DNA of 64,000 bases from Alphaproteobacteria bacterium (GCA_030425145.1 JAUHVK010000016.1:41002-105001); one strand, 5' to 3'. Shown: positions 17,456 through 27,167, counted from the first letter of the stretch. Program-made: numbers and translations. Notes: generated by a model from the letters alone, not told the origin.

Positions 17456-18095
17456 AGACCGCATGATCGCCCGCGCCGCCCTCGAAATCGAATCGGGCAT
17501 GACCGTCAACCTTGGCATCGGCCTTCCAACGAAAGTGATCGACCATCTGCCATCGCATCTGGAAGTCTGCTTGCACACGGAGAACGGCATGTCGGGCATC
17601 GGCCCGACGCTGCCCTCGGATCGCGCGGACCGAAACCTGATTGACGCGGGCGGGGCCTATGTTTCGACTGTGCCGGGATCGGCGTTCTTTGACAGCGTGA
17701 CGAGCTTTGCCATGGTGCGCTCGGGGCGGCTGGATCTGACGATGCTCGGCGCATTCGAGGTGGGGGCAAACGGCGATCTGGCAAACTGGAAGATCCCCGG
17801 CAAGTTCAGCCCCGGCGTTGGCGGCGGCATTGAGCTGGCGCAGAAGGCGCGGCGTGTGGTGGTTCTGACCACGCATACCGACCGTGCAGGCAAGCCAAAG
17901 CTCAAGACAGAATGCTCCCTGCCACTGACTGCGCGCGGTTGCGTAGCACGAATATTCACCGACATGGCTGTGATCGACGTGGGGCCCGAGGGATTCGAGT
18001 TGGTGGAAACGGCCCAAGGCGTTTCGTCTGCAGATGTCGCGGCTGCCACGGGCGCCCCGCTGCGTATCCCCAATACCGCTCTTCCAAGTTTCTGA
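17436..18095 (+). CDS. 3-oxoacid CoA-transferase, subunit B
   Basis: The 219-residue beta subunit, carrying the catalytic glutamate in the HTENGMSGIGP motif (family ENG motif) after TVNLGIGLPTKV. The start at 17436 lies inside the end of subunit A after GAGGAG, giving a 20-base overlap; an ATG at 17463 is possible but would shorten the N-terminus. The glycine-rich GKFSPGVGGGIELA is also typical. Together with the thiolase it suggests activation and cleavage of a beta-keto acid. Confidence 0.92.
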   Translation: MPLSSARDRMIARAALEIESGMTVNLGIGLPTKVIDHLPSHLEVCLHTENGMSGIGPTLPSDRADRNLIDAGGAYVSTVPGSAFFDSVTSFAMVRSGRLDLTMLGAFEVGANGDLANWKIPGKFSPGVGGGIELAQKARRVVVLTTHTDRAGKPKLKTECSLPLTARGCVARIFTDMAVIDVGPEGFELVETAQGVSSADVAAATGAPLRIPNTALPSF

Positions 18096-18105
18096 AGGTA
18101 CGGAC

Positions 18106-19398
18106 ATGCATGACGATCTCAAAACGCGCCTCTGCGATGCCGTCGATGCGGCGTTTGACGACCAGGTGGCGTTCCTATCCGAACTGACATCGCACCCCTC
18201 GATCCGAGGCAATGAACAGTCGGCGCAGGATTTCATGTCCAGTGAGTTGGCTGCGCGTGGTCTGAACGTGGATCGATGGCAGATTGACGTGGCCGAGATT
18301 CAGCATCTGCCGGGGTTTTCGCCGGTGCTCGGCCGTTATGACGACGCGGTCAACGTGGTGGGCACACATCGCGCGGCCACGCAAAAGGGCCGGTCACTGA
18401 TCCTGAATGGTCACATCGACGTGGTGCCTGAGGGCCCTTTGGATATGTGGGACAGCCCGCCGTATGAGCCGCGCATCGCCGATGGCTGGCTCTATGGGCG
18501 CGGAGGAGGCGACATGAAGGCGGGGCTTGCGTCGAACCTCTTTGCTTTGGATGCGCTTACTGCATGCGGTCTGGCTCCTTCGGCGGATGTCTACTTTCAG
18601 TCCGTGGTCGAAGAGGAATGCACTGGAAATGGCGCTTTGGCCTGTCTCGCGCGCGGTTATACTGCCGATGCCGCACTGATCCCCGAACCATTTTCCGAAC
18701 ATCTGGTGACAGCGCAGCTTGGGGTGCTGTGGTTTCAAGTCCACCTGAAAGGCCTGCCGAAACATGTGGCCTATGCCGGGACCGGCTCGAACGCAATCGA
18801 GGCTGCGATCCCGATCATTCAAGCGCTGCACGACATGGAGCACCGCTGGAACGAGCCCGACAAGCGCACTGCCGATTATGCTCATATGGAGCACGCGCTG
18901 AACCTCAATGTCGGCAAGATCAAGGGCGGCGATTGGACCAGTTCGGTGCCCGCATGGTGCGTGTTCGACGTGCGCATGGGGCTGTTTCCCGGGAAGTCGC
19001 TTGAGGCTGCCAAGGCTGAAATTGAAGGTGTTATCCTTGAGGCCGCGCGCAGCAACACTTTCTTGCGCAATTCCCTGCCAGAGATCGTCTATCATGGCTT
19101 CCACGCCGAGGGCTACGCGCTGTCACAGGATGGTTCAGCCAAGGCAACACAGGCCATTGACGCACTGGAGCGCGCACACCAGACCGCAACTGGCACGACG
19201 CTTGAGCGTGAGGCCATCACCGCTACGACCGATGCGCGGTTCTTTGGTCTTTATGCCGACACGCCAGCGCTGGTCTACGGGCCGCGCGCCGAGGCAATCC
19301 ATGGTTTCAACGAACGTGTTGAGCTCGAAAGCATGCGCCGTGTCACCAAAGCCACCGCCCTGTTTATCGCCGATTGGTGCGGCCTCGAGCCCCGATAA
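18106..19398 (+). CDS. M20 family metallohydrolase (ArgE/DapE-like deacylase)
   Basis: A 430-residue zinc amidase. Metal-site motifs are NGHIDVVPEG (first His and Asp), GRGGGDMKAG (bridging Asp) and VVEEECTGNGA (catalytic Glu-Glu); the last His lies in IHGFNERVEL. The family removes N-acyl groups from amino acids (acetylornithine, succinyl-diaminopimelate, formyl groups). It starts 11 bases after the CoA-transferase. In this operon it probably deacylates the imported compound or a pathway intermediate; the acyl group is unknown. Confidence 0.88.
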   Translation: MHDDLKTRLCDAVDAAFDDQVAFLSELTSHPSIRGNEQSAQDFMSSELAARGLNVDRWQIDVAEIQHLPGFSPVLGRYDDAVNVVGTHRAATQKGRSLILNGHIDVVPEGPLDMWDSPPYEPRIADGWLYGRGGGDMKAGLASNLFALDALTACGLAPSADVYFQSVVEEECTGNGALACLARGYTADAALIPEPFSEHLVTAQLGVLWFQVHLKGLPKHVAYAGTGSNAIEAAIPIIQALHDMEHRWNEPDKRTADYAHMEHALNLNVGKIKGGDWTSSVPAWCVFDVRMGLFPGKSLEAAKAEIEGVILEAARSNTFLRNSLPEIVYHGFHAEGYALSQDGSAKATQAIDALERAHQTATGTTLEREAITATTDARFFGLYADTPALVYGPRAEAIHGFNERVELESMRRVTKATALFIADWCGLEPR

Positions 19399-19410
19399 GG
19401 ACCCAGTACC

Positions 19411-20586
19411 ATGCGTGACGCAGTTATCGTCTCCACCGCCCGCACTCCGATTGGCAAAGCCTATCGCGGGGCCTTCAACAATCTCGAAGCCCCCAGCCTC
19501 GCAGCGCCTGCGGTCAAAGCGGCGCTGGCCCGGGCGGGACTGGAGGGAGGCGAGGTTGAAGAGGCAGTCTTTGGCTCGGCCCTCACGCAAGGCTCATCAG
19601 GCATCAACGTTGCGCGGCATGTCACGCTGGCCTCCGGATTGCCGGACAGCGTCGCCGGGGCGACCGTGGACAGGCAATGCGCGTCGGGACTTAACGCGCT
19701 GGCCATCGTTTCGCATATGGTGCGCTGCGAAGGCGTCAATGTTGCACTGGCCGGGGGGCTTGAGAGCATCTCACTTGTGCAAAATGATCATTGGAACGGG
19801 TTTCGCTACCGCGATCCGTCTGTGCGTGATGATTATTACATGGCCATGCTGGACACAGCAGAAGTGGTGGCAGAGCGTTATGGCATAACCCGCGCGGCGC
19901 AGGATGCCTATGCGTTGCAAAGCCAGAACCGCACCGCCAGAGCGCAAGAGGCCGGATTGTTTGACAAAGAGATCATCCCGGTTCGTGCGGTGAGGCGGGT
20001 CACGGAAAAGGCGACGGGCAAGACCAGCGAGGTGCCCGTGATCCTGACGAGCGACGAATGCAATCGCCCCGGCACGACCGCGGCCGGATTGGCCAGCCTT
20101 GGTGCCGTGCGCGGCGAGGGCATGACCGTGACCGCAGGAAATGCCAGCCAGTTGTCAGACGGGGCGGCGGCGCTTGTCGTGATGGAAGCGGAAGAGGCAA
20201 AGCGTCGTGGGCTTGCTCCTTTGGGCGCGTTGCGCGGATTCGCGGTCGCGGGGGTTGCCCCAGAGGAGATGGGCATTGGGCCGGTGATGGCTATCCCGCG
20301 GTTGTTGGAGCGGGCCGGGCTGCTTATGGATGATATCGACCTGTGGGAGATCAACGAGGCCTTCGCGTCGCAGCTTTTGTATTGCCGCGACACATTGGGC
20401 ATTCCCGATGATCGGTTGAATGTCAACGGCGGCGCAATTTCTATCGGTCATCCTTATGGCATGAGTGGCGCCCGCATGGCCGGGCACCTCTTGTTGGAAG
20501 GACGCAGGCGCGGCGCGAAATGGGGAGTTGTGTCCATGTGCGTCGGCGGCGGTCAGGGCGCTGCCGGATTGTTCGAAATTTTCTGA
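19411..20586 (+). CDS. Thiolase (acetyl-CoA acyltransferase)
   Basis: A 391-residue thiolase of normal length. The nucleophilic cysteine is in [11 protein letters not shown] (about 88-98), the histidine in [15 protein letters not shown] and the second cysteine in [15 protein letters not shown]. The thiolase would cleave a 3-ketoacyl-CoA with CoA to acetyl-CoA and a chain shortened by two carbons. It follows the M20 gene by 12 bases. The cleavage rather than synthesis direction is inferred from the transporter and CoA-transferase in the operon. Confidence 0.92.
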   Translation: MRDAVIVSTARTPIGKAYRGAFNNLEAPSLAAPAVKAALARAGLEGGEVEEAVFGSALTQGSSGINVARHVTLASGLPDSVAGATVDRQCASGLNALAIVSHMVRCEGVNVALAGGLESISLVQNDHWNGFRYRDPSVRDDYYMAMLDTAEVVAERYGITRAAQDAYALQSQNRTARAQEAGLFDKEIIPVRAVRRVTEKATGKTSEVPVILTSDECNRPGTTAAGLASLGAVRGEGMTVTAGNASQLSDGAAALVVMEAEEAKRRGLAPLGALRGFAVAGVAPEEMGIGPVMAIPRLLERAGLLMDDIDLWEINEAFASQLLYCRDTLGIPDDRLNVNGGAISIGHPYGMSGARMAGHLLLEGRRRGAKWGVVSMCVGGGQGAAGLFEIF

Positions 20587-20597
20587 AAGGGGGCGGT

Positions 20598-21758
20598 ATG
20601 GGCGTTCTCTCCCACCCGCAGATCACGTATCTGACCACGCTTCGCCAAGAGCTACACCGGCGCCCCGAGATTTCCGGTGAAGAGCGCCAGACCGCGGAGC
20701 GGATCGCGGGTGAATTGCAAACGCTTGACGCGGATCAAATCTGGCGCGGGCTCGGCGGGCATGGTGTCGCCGCCGAGTTCAAAGGCACCGGGCCGGGGCC
20801 AACCGTCCTGCTTCGGTGCGAGCTTGACGGGCTGCCAATCCGAGAAATCTCGGACAAGGCCTACCGTTCCGGGATCGAGGGCAAGGGTCATCTGTGCGGT
20901 CATGATGGCCATATGGTGTCGATGCTCGGCGTCGGCATGCACCTGTGCGACCATCCACCCGCGCGGGGCCGCGTGATCCTGCTGTTCCAGCCCGCTGAAG
21001 AGAACGGCGCCGGGGCGCAGGCAGTGATCGACGATCCGCACTGGCCTGAGCTGCGGCCCGATTTTGCTTTCGCCTATCACAACGTGCCGGGTCGCCCTTT
21101 GGGGGAGGTCGGCCTGCGCCCGGGACCCGGCAATTGCGCGTCGCGCGGGATGCAGGTGATGCTGGAGGGCAAAAGCTCGCACGCGGCAGCCCCTGAGGAC
21201 GGGGTGTCGCCCGCCGGAGCGATGGCCGCCCTGATGATTGCGCTGCCCGCGCTTGGACATGGCCAAATCGGAGAGGACGGATATTCGCTCGCGACCCTGA
21301 CCCACGCGCGGCTGGGAGAACCGACCTTTGGCATTGCCCCCGCGCATGGTGAGTTACGCGTCACTCTGCGGTCCATGACCAATGCCCGGATGGCGACAAT
21401 GATGACCCAGGCGCAATCGCTTGTGCGGCGCCATGCTGAGGGTTTGAAGGTCAGCATCGCGTGGCACGATGTGTTCCGGGCCGTGGTCAACGATCCCGAG
21501 GCCACTGACATTACGCGGAGTGTGGCTTTGGCCCTTGGTCTTCGGACAAACGAGATGGCCTTGCCAATGCGGTGGTCCGAGGATTTCGGGCGCTTTGGCG
21601 ATGACGGGGCGCAGGCGGCGCTGCTCTATATTGGAGCAGGCGAGGACCATCCGCAATTGCACAACCCGGACTACGATTTCCCGGACGCGCTCATCCCGAC
21701 AGTGACCGATTTATTCAGTGGCATCGTCGACGCGGTGCTGCAGCCGCCGTCCAGCTAA
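20598..21758 (+). CDS. M20D amidohydrolase (hippurate/IAA-amino acid hydrolase type)
   Basis: A 386-residue amidohydrolase. The M20D metal motifs are present: CGHDGHM (about 99-105), the catalytic Glu pair in FQPAEENGAGA, and a C-terminal His in HNPDYDFPDAL. Members hydrolyse amide-linked acyl amino acids. It is not a close copy of the M20 enzyme two genes upstream; having two different deacylases in one operon suggests two amide bonds or two substrates. It starts at ATG 20598 after GGGGGCGG. Confidence 0.88.
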   Translation: MGVLSHPQITYLTTLRQELHRRPEISGEERQTAERIAGELQTLDADQIWRGLGGHGVAAEFKGTGPGPTVLLRCELDGLPIREISDKAYRSGIEGKGHLCGHDGHMVSMLGVGMHLCDHPPARGRVILLFQPAEENGAGAQAVIDDPHWPELRPDFAFAYHNVPGRPLGEVGLRPGPGNCASRGMQVMLEGKSSHAAAPEDGVSPAGAMAALMIALPALGHGQIGEDGYSLATLTHARLGEPTFGIAPAHGELRVTLRSMTNARMATMMTQAQSLVRRHAEGLKVSIAWHDVFRAVVNDPEATDITRSVALALGLRTNEMALPMRWSEDFGRFGDDGAQAALLYIGAGEDHPQLHNPDYDFPDALIPTVTDLFSGIVDAVLQPPSS

Positions 21759-21762
21759 TCCC

Positions 21763-22884
21763 GTGGCTTGTTCCTCTTCATGGTGCAGAATCCATCTGGA
21801 CCGCATAGCGGCGAATCTTGAACGCGCCTTGGGCCTTGTCCCCGATGGGCGCAATTTTTGCGCCGTGCTTAAAGCCGATGCATATGGTCATGGCATGGAT
21901 CGGGTTGTCCCGCTGGTCATGGAACAGGATGTCAGCACCATCGGCATCATTTCGAACGCCGAGGCAAAGGGCGTCCGGGCCGCCGGCTTTTCCGGGCGCT
22001 TGCTGCGACTACGGGCTGCCACGCCCGCGGAGCGCGAAGACGCCTTGGCACTCAGAGTCGAAGAACAGGTCTCATCGCAGGAGGAGGCGCTGCATCTTCG
22101 GGGCCTTTTTGAGAAGGGCGCGTTGCAGGCTCCTGTCCATCTGGCCCTGAATTCGGGGGGCATGGCACGGGACTCGGTCGAACTCAACACGACGACCGAG
22201 CGCCAGAGTTGCCAGACCATTCTCGAAACCCTGCGGAGTACGATCGGGGGGATCAGCACGCATTTTGCCTCGAACGCGGCTTCGGATTTGACCAGTGCCA
22301 ACATCCGCTTTCAGCGCGATGTGGACTGGGTTCTGGAAAACTCGGACCTCAGCCGCCCGGAGACCCTTGTTCATGCGGGCAGCTCGCTGACGTTGGTCTC
22401 GAGTGTCCCGGTGACGACTGATATGTATCGATGTGGTGCTCTGCTGTACGGGATTCTCAAACCGGATTGGGGGTTTTGTCCGACGATGGACGTCGAGGCC
22501 CGGGTAGTCAGCTTGCAAGATTACCCGGAAGGCACGTGTGTTGGCTATGACCACGCGGGGCAACTGGACAGGGACAGTCGGCTGGCCTGCATCTCAATCG
22601 GCTATCAAAATGGGTTTGGCAGGGTCGCGGTGAACCAAAGCGCGGTGGCCATCCATGATCATCTGGTCCCGGTCATCGGCAAGGTTTCCATGAATACCAT
22701 CATCGCCGACGTGACACCGATCCGGTCCGTGGCGGTCGGCGATGTGGTCACGGTATTTGGCGGCAACGGACCTGGGGCAATAGGGCCAGTGCGTGCCGAG
22801 CGGCAGTTCGGCACAATCATGGCAGACCTTTATACGCATTGGGGCACGTCCAACGATCGGATCTACGCTGAAGTGAGAACCTGA
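21763..22884 (+). CDS. Alanine-racemase-like PLP protein
   Basis: A fold type III PLP protein of about 373 residues. The PLP lysine is in CAVLKADAYGHGMDR and later blocks match alanine racemase: ISTHFASNA, the CVGYDHAG tyrosine, the ISIGYQNGFGR phosphate-site loop and VIGKVSMNTIIADV. In the last block the usual Met-Asp reads Met-Asn. No ATG is available near the correct N-terminus; the GTG at 21763, five bases after the amidohydrolase stop, is preferred. As the last gene of a catabolic operon it probably racemises the substrate amino acid rather than serving cell-wall D-alanine, which is inference. Confidence 0.85.
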   Translation: MACSSSWCRIHLDRIAANLERALGLVPDGRNFCAVLKADAYGHGMDRVVPLVMEQDVSTIGIISNAEAKGVRAAGFSGRLLRLRAATPAEREDALALRVEEQVSSQEEALHLRGLFEKGALQAPVHLALNSGGMARDSVELNTTTERQSCQTILETLRSTIGGISTHFASNAASDLTSANIRFQRDVDWVLENSDLSRPETLVHAGSSLTLVSSVPVTTDMYRCGALLYGILKPDWGFCPTMDVEARVVSLQDYPEGTCVGYDHAGQLDRDSRLACISIGYQNGFGRVAVNQSAVAIHDHLVPVIGKVSMNTIIADVTPIRSVAVGDVVTVFGGNGPGAIGPVRAERQFGTIMADLYTHWGTSNDRIYAEVRT

Positions 22885-23411
22885 TAAGGAATTGCTGGTT
22901 GCTGCAATTGGGCACCAATCCGTCAGAAGGTCAGTTTCCCAACTCAAAGTATTAGGTGTTCAGTCCGCACTTCCAACGCAAAAACCATGAATAGTCATTA
23001 ATGATTGCGCGTTCCGCAGCTGGTTGGAAACGGCCGAAAACGGTGATTTCGACAAATATTGGGAACGGCTAAAAAGTCCCGCACTGCGGACTTTCACCCA
23101 CAAAAAAATGCCGCGCGCTGCATGAACGGCTGCTTCGGTGACGATGCGGGCCACATCGGCGGTCGCTTTGAACGGCAGGTTTGGGCCGTCCTTGACGGTG
23201 GTGTAACTGCTGGAAGCGGTGAATGCTGCACCGCCTTCGATGGCAGCAAAGAGCCCTCTTTGATGATCTCTGCGTATTGCCGCAATGGCAGAAATGCGTT
23301 CAGAGCGGACACCTGCAGTGTTCGCGGCGTTCTTCGCCACATCGAGGCTTTCATGAAAGAAGACGCGGTCAACCAGGCGACCGAGGACCGGCGGCTGCCA
23401 TCCAGGAGGAT
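22885..23411. other. Stretch between two convergent operons, unassigned
   Basis: About 530 bases. Frames open on both strands (for example 22960-23340 on the minus strand), but none shows a known domain or good start. The sequence looks like eroded coding or repeat DNA. Terminators for the two convergent operons should be here; no textbook hairpin plus T-run was found. Confidence 0.4.
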
Positions 23412-24848
23412 TCAGGCTGCCTGCTCAACAACCGCCCGCAGCGGAGAGCAAACAAGAGCACGGTGCAGCAAGTCAACCGCAGCGTCCGCATCGTCGCGCG
23501 CCACGGCGAACTGGATATCCACGTTACGCGGGGCCTGGTGGGCCGCGATGACCTCGACATTGGCCTCCTCCAGGGCGCTGAGCCCGCGGCTGAAGGCGCG
23601 CAAACCGCTTAGGTCACGCCCGATGGCCGAGACGATGGCCATGCTGCGGACAGAGACCTCGGCCGACGGGTAGACCTTTTCCAACTCGGTCACCACGCGG
23701 CGCACGGACTTCAAGGGCGCGTCGACATAATGGGTAATCGTATTGGCATTCGATGTCTTGGAAACGATGCGTACTTTGTGACGAGTGAGCACTGCAAGCG
23801 TGGTGGCGTCATAGCCTTTGACACCCACCATATCCTGTTCGAACAACTCAAGCGCCACGACATTCAGGCCAGTGACAATCTCGACCGCCGGGCTCTGGGC
23901 CGGGGCGTCATCGATCAGGGTGCCCATGTCGTCCGGGTCGAAGGCGTTGGTCACCCGCAACGCAATTTCGGCCTGCCGGAGCGTTTTGGCCGCGTTCGGG
24001 TGGATCGCTTCCATCCCCATGTTCGATAGCTGGTCGGCCACGTCATAGCTGGTATGGCCCAGCTTGCGTACCGCATCCTCGCCAACCAGTTTCGGGTCGG
24101 CCGAAGAGAGGTGAAACTCCTTGTGAATGACGGCCTCCTGCGCGCCGGTATAGGCGGCGATGGCGGAAAATGTGACCTCGGAATAGCCGCGATCATATTC
24201 CTGCATCAGGCCTTCTCTGCACTGGGCGTAACCGGTGACGACTGGCAGTTCGGCGGTCAGATCGACATCGCCGAGGCCACGCGCGATACGTTCATCCAGC
24301 GAGCATTCGGTCTCGTCGCGCCAGCCGGAGAGATCGACGAACCGTGCATTCACCCCGGCGCGGATGAGCAACAAAGCGGTGACAAAGGCGGAATGCGCCT
24401 CGCCAAGGCCCGAAAGCAATTCGCGCACCGTGTGCATATGCGACGACAGCCGGAAATGCCCATAGGAACACAGACGCCGCAAATCGTACAGCACGTTGCG
24501 CGCACCCTCAATCCGTTCACGCACGAAATCCTCGGCTCGTGCTCGGTCGGCGGGCTCGCTCAACACGGCATCATGGGCCGCGCACATCGCTTCGGAAACA
24601 AGACTCAGCGCGCCCAGCCAGCTGTGGTCGTCATCGTCATTGGCAAATAGCGCGTAAACGCCCGGCTCACCGGTCTTTTTGTGCTCCAGAAGCAAGTCGG
24701 TGATGCTGCCGAAGGCGGAGACCACGAACAGGCGGTGATATAGGTCATCGGGTTTGCGATTTCCGATGATCAGCGTGTCAGCAAGCTCGCCGATGCGGCT
24801 CATCGACGTGCCGCCGATTTTCTCTACGGTATGGTTTGGAAAAGTCAC
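23412..24848 (-). CDS. ask: Aspartate kinase, ectoine-pathway type (Ask_Ect)
   Basis: A 478-residue aspartokinase, the first step from L-aspartate to aspartate semialdehyde. The N-terminal catalytic motif is EKIGGTSM (family KFGGTS). The C-terminal third is regulatory with ACT-like repeats (VRIVSKTSNANTITHYVD, then VSVRSMAIVSAIGRDLSG). Aspartokinases linked to ectoine operons form a distinct branch thought to escape lysine/threonine feedback. It lies 35 bases after ectC on the same strand, so it is the last gene of ectABC-ask. Confidence 0.93.
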   Translation of the reverse strand: MTFPNHTVEKIGGTSMSRIGELADTLIIGNRKPDDLYHRLFVVSAFGSITDLLLEHKKTGEPGVYALFANDDDDHSWLGALSLVSEAMCAAHDAVLSEPADRARAEDFVRERIEGARNVLYDLRRLCSYGHFRLSSHMHTVRELLSGLGEAHSAFVTALLLIRAGVNARFVDLSGWRDETECSLDERIARGLGDVDLTAELPVVTGYAQCREGLMQEYDRGYSEVTFSAIAAYTGAQEAVIHKEFHLSSADPKLVGEDAVRKLGHTSYDVADQLSNMGMEAIHPNAAKTLRQAEIALRVTNAFDPDDMGTLIDDAPAQSPAVEIVTGLNVVALELFEQDMVGVKGYDATTLAVLTRHKVRIVSKTSNANTITHYVDAPLKSVRRVVTELEKVYPSAEVSVRSMAIVSAIGRDLSGLRAFSRGLSALEEANVEVIAAHQAPRNVDIQFAVARDDADAAVDLLHRALVCSPLRAVVEQAA

Positions 24849-24883
24849 TGGGGTCTCTCCGGCTGGGGGCCAGAGCCTTCTGC

Positions 24884-25276
24884 TCAGGCGGTTTCGAGCG
24901 CGTAAGAGCCGTCTTCGCGATGCACTTCGCGGCCGGTCACGGGCGGGTTGAAGACGCAGGCCATGACCAGTTCATCCTCGGCCCGCAGGATGTGGCGGTC
25001 ATGCGCATTCAGCGCGTACATCACGCCTGGCTTGATCGGGTGCGTTTCGCCGGTGGCCAGATCGGTGATCGAGCCCGTCCCCTGCATGCAGTAGACGCTC
25101 TCGAAATGGTTCTTGTATTCGAACGTATGTTCCGAGCCGGCGTCGAGAAAGGTGATGTGGAAGGAAAAGCCCATCCCGTCATCTTTCAACAGCATCCGCA
25201 CTGACGACCACTGCGCATCCGAGACGACGCGGTCGCGGTCATTCTCGACGATCTCGTTGAAGTCTCTGACGATCAT
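24884..25276 (-). CDS. ectC: L-ectoine synthase EctC
   Basis: A 130-residue cupin that cyclises N-gamma-acetyl-diaminobutyrate to ectoine. The start [12 protein letters not shown] is characteristic. The cupin barrel has metal-ligand candidates in [12 protein letters not shown] (Glu), [13 protein letters not shown] (Tyr and His) and the C-terminal [20 protein letters not shown]. The start at 25276, 4 bases after the ectB stop, gives the family length; an upstream in-frame ATG lies inside ectB and is rejected. No ectD hydroxylase follows. Confidence 0.97.
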   Translation of the reverse strand: MIVRDFNEIVENDRDRVVSDAQWSSVRMLLKDDGMGFSFHITFLDAGSEHTFEYKNHFESVYCMQGTGSITDLATGETHPIKPGVMYALNAHDRHILRAEDELVMACVFNPPVTGREVHREDGSYALETA

Positions 25277-25280
25277 GACG

Positions 25281-26570
25281 TTACTCCGCAGCGATCTTGG
25301 CATTTTCGATGACGCCACGCGTAGCATCAAGCAGGATTTGCAGGCCCTTGTGGAACGTCGCGTCGGGCGTATTCAGCGGCGCCAGGACCTTGACCACCTG
25401 ATCCTCGTTGCCCGAGGTCTCGATGATCAACCCCATGGCAAAGGCCCGCGCGCAGATTTCGGAAGCCAGACCGCCCGATCTCACGTCGAGCCCCTGCATC
25501 ATGCCACGACCCTTGAGTTTGGACCCCGGCACCATTTCCGACATTTCGCCCAGGACGACCGTCAGCAGGCGTGCCTTGGCTGCGATGTCTTTCTCAAAGG
25601 TGTCGTCGGCCCAGAACTTCTCGATCGCCGTCCTTGCCGTCACGAAGGCATGAGTGTTGCCGCGGAAGGTGCCATTGTGCTCGGCCGGGCCGAACTGGTC
25701 ATGCTCGGGGCGCACCAGCATCAGCGCCATCGGCAGGCCATAGCCCGAGATCGATTTCGCCATGGTCACGATGTCAGGGGTGATCCCCATCTCTTCGAAG
25801 GAAAAGAATGTGCCGGTGCGGCCGCAACCGGCCTGGATGTCGTCGATGATCAGCAGCGCGCCGTGCTTTTTGGCGAACCCGGCGACGCGCTGGAGCCATT
25901 CGGTGCTAGCAACGTTCAGCCCGCCTTCGCCCTGCACAGTTTCCAGAATGATCGCCGCCGGCGCGTCCATGCCGCTGGACCGGTCGTCGAGCATCTCTTC
26001 GAGGAAATCGGCGGTGTCGCAATTGCCAGCGAAATAACCGTCATAGGGCATTCGCGTCACACCGTTCAGCGTGGTGCCGGCGCCGCCGCGGTGATAGCCG
26101 TTTCCGGTGGCGGCCAGCGCACCCATCGTGACGCCGTGGAATCCGTTAGTGAAGGCGATAATATTGGTCCGACCGGTGACCTTGCGGGCCAGTTTCATTG
26201 CCGCCTCGACGGCGTTGGCGCCGGTCGGGCCGGTGAACATCACCTTATGATCCATGCTGCGGGGCTTGAGGATATGGCGCTCGAAGGCTTCGAGGAAATC
26301 GCCCTTGGCATCGGTGTGCAGGTCAAGCGCGTGAGCGAGCCCGTCGCCGGCAATGTGATCGACCAGCGCGGCTTTCATGTCGGGGTCGTTATGACCGTAG
26401 TTGAGCGAGGAGCAGCCGGCGAGAAAATCGATATAGCAGCGGCCCTTGGTGTCGGTCATTTCCGAGCCCTGGGCCCGGGTGAACACCGTTTCGAAGCTGC
26501 GGCAATAACTGCGCGCCTCGGATTCGCGGCGTTTGAAGGCGGAGATTTCGGCTGACGTGTCAGTCGGCAT
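25281..26570 (-). CDS. ectB: L-2,4-diaminobutyrate:2-oxoglutarate aminotransferase EctB
   Basis: A 429-residue class III aminotransferase that forms diaminobutyrate from aspartate semialdehyde. Features are [55 protein letters not shown] and the PLP lysine in [13 protein letters not shown]. The start at 26570 follows AAAGGA and gives the normal length; the earlier in-frame ATG adds 21 unlikely residues. It lies 66 bases downstream of ectA. Confidence 0.96.
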   Translation of the reverse strand: MPTDTSAEISAFKRRESEARSYCRSFETVFTRAQGSEMTDTKGRCYIDFLAGCSSLNYGHNDPDMKAALVDHIAGDGLAHALDLHTDAKGDFLEAFERHILKPRSMDHKVMFTGPTGANAVEAAMKLARKVTGRTNIIAFTNGFHGVTMGALAATGNGYHRGGAGTTLNGVTRMPYDGYFAGNCDTADFLEEMLDDRSSGMDAPAAIILETVQGEGGLNVASTEWLQRVAGFAKKHGALLIIDDIQAGCGRTGTFFSFEEMGITPDIVTMAKSISGYGLPMALMLVRPEHDQFGPAEHNGTFRGNTHAFVTARTAIEKFWADDTFEKDIAAKARLLTVVLGEMSEMVPGSKLKGRGMMQGLDVRSGGLASEICARAFAMGLIIETSGNEDQVVKVLAPLNTPDATFHKGLQILLDATRGVIENAKIAAE

Positions 26571-26636
26571 GTCGGATCCTTTTTGAAAGGGAATATAAGT
26601 AAGTGGGGGATTGCAAAGCGGCAGGCGCCACATAGC

Positions 26637-27167
26637 TCAGGCAGCCTTGCGCATCCGCTCGTCGAGGTCGATGGTGACCATGTGTTCGGTGCTTTGCCGG
26701 TCGCGGAAATGCAGGGCCTGCGTGAAATAGGCCTGCACATCAAGCTGCGTCTGCCTGGTCTTCGCGAATTTTCGGAACAAGGCCCAGGACGCCTCGTTGT
26801 CGGCGGTGATGGTGGTTTGCACACGAGTCACGTCGGCGCAGGCTTGGCGGTGAAGCAGAGCGTTCAGCATGTGCGAGCCGAGCCCGGTTCCACGCGCCTT
26901 TTCCGACACGGCCACCTGCCAGACAAACAGCGTCTCGGGGTCGTAGGGCAGGACATAGGCCGACACCCAGCCGGCGATCTCGCCGTCAAGCTCGGCCACC
27001 ACGCAGGTATCTCTGAAATGATCGCACTGGATCAGGTTGCAATACATCGAATTCTCGTCGAGCGGTTTGCAAGCGCGCACCAGCTCCCAGATATCCGCAC
27101 CATCCTCTGCCGCAGGTTCTCGCAACTCCGGGGTGGATTTCCGAAAGAACTCTAACGCATGTCGCAT
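26637..27167 (-). CDS. ectA: L-2,4-diaminobutyrate acetyltransferase EctA
   Basis: A 176-residue GNAT enzyme that acetylates diaminobutyrate on the gamma nitrogen. Family features are DENSMYCNLIQCDHFRDTCV near the substrate site, the acetyl-CoA region VAVSEKARGTGLGSHML and TTITADNEASWALFRKF. First gene of the ectoine operon. The ATG at 27167 lies 10 bases after GGAGG; a GTG two codons upstream has tighter spacing and could be the true start. A palindrome just upstream (27183-27209) is placed for control by EctR. Confidence 0.95.
   Translation of the reverse strand: MRHALEFFRKSTPELREPAAEDGADIWELVRACKPLDENSMYCNLIQCDHFRDTCVVAELDGEIAGWVSAYVLPYDPETLFVWQVAVSEKARGTGLGSHMLNALLHRQACADVTRVQTTITADNEASWALFRKFAKTRQTQLDVQAYFTQALHFRDRQSTEHMVTIDLDERMRKAA

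Noticed and set aside
12463..22884. Ectoine uptake and degradation (ehu/eut/doe) cluster
   Set aside because: No EutD/DoeA hydrolase, EutE/DoeB deacetylase of the usual type, cyclodeaminase or Asp dehydrogenase is present; CoA-transferase and thiolase do not belong to that route.
25113..26555. A 480-residue open frame on the plus strand
   Set aside because: It is antisense to ectB and ectC, both unmistakable, and shows only His/Gly/Arg-rich translation without motifs.
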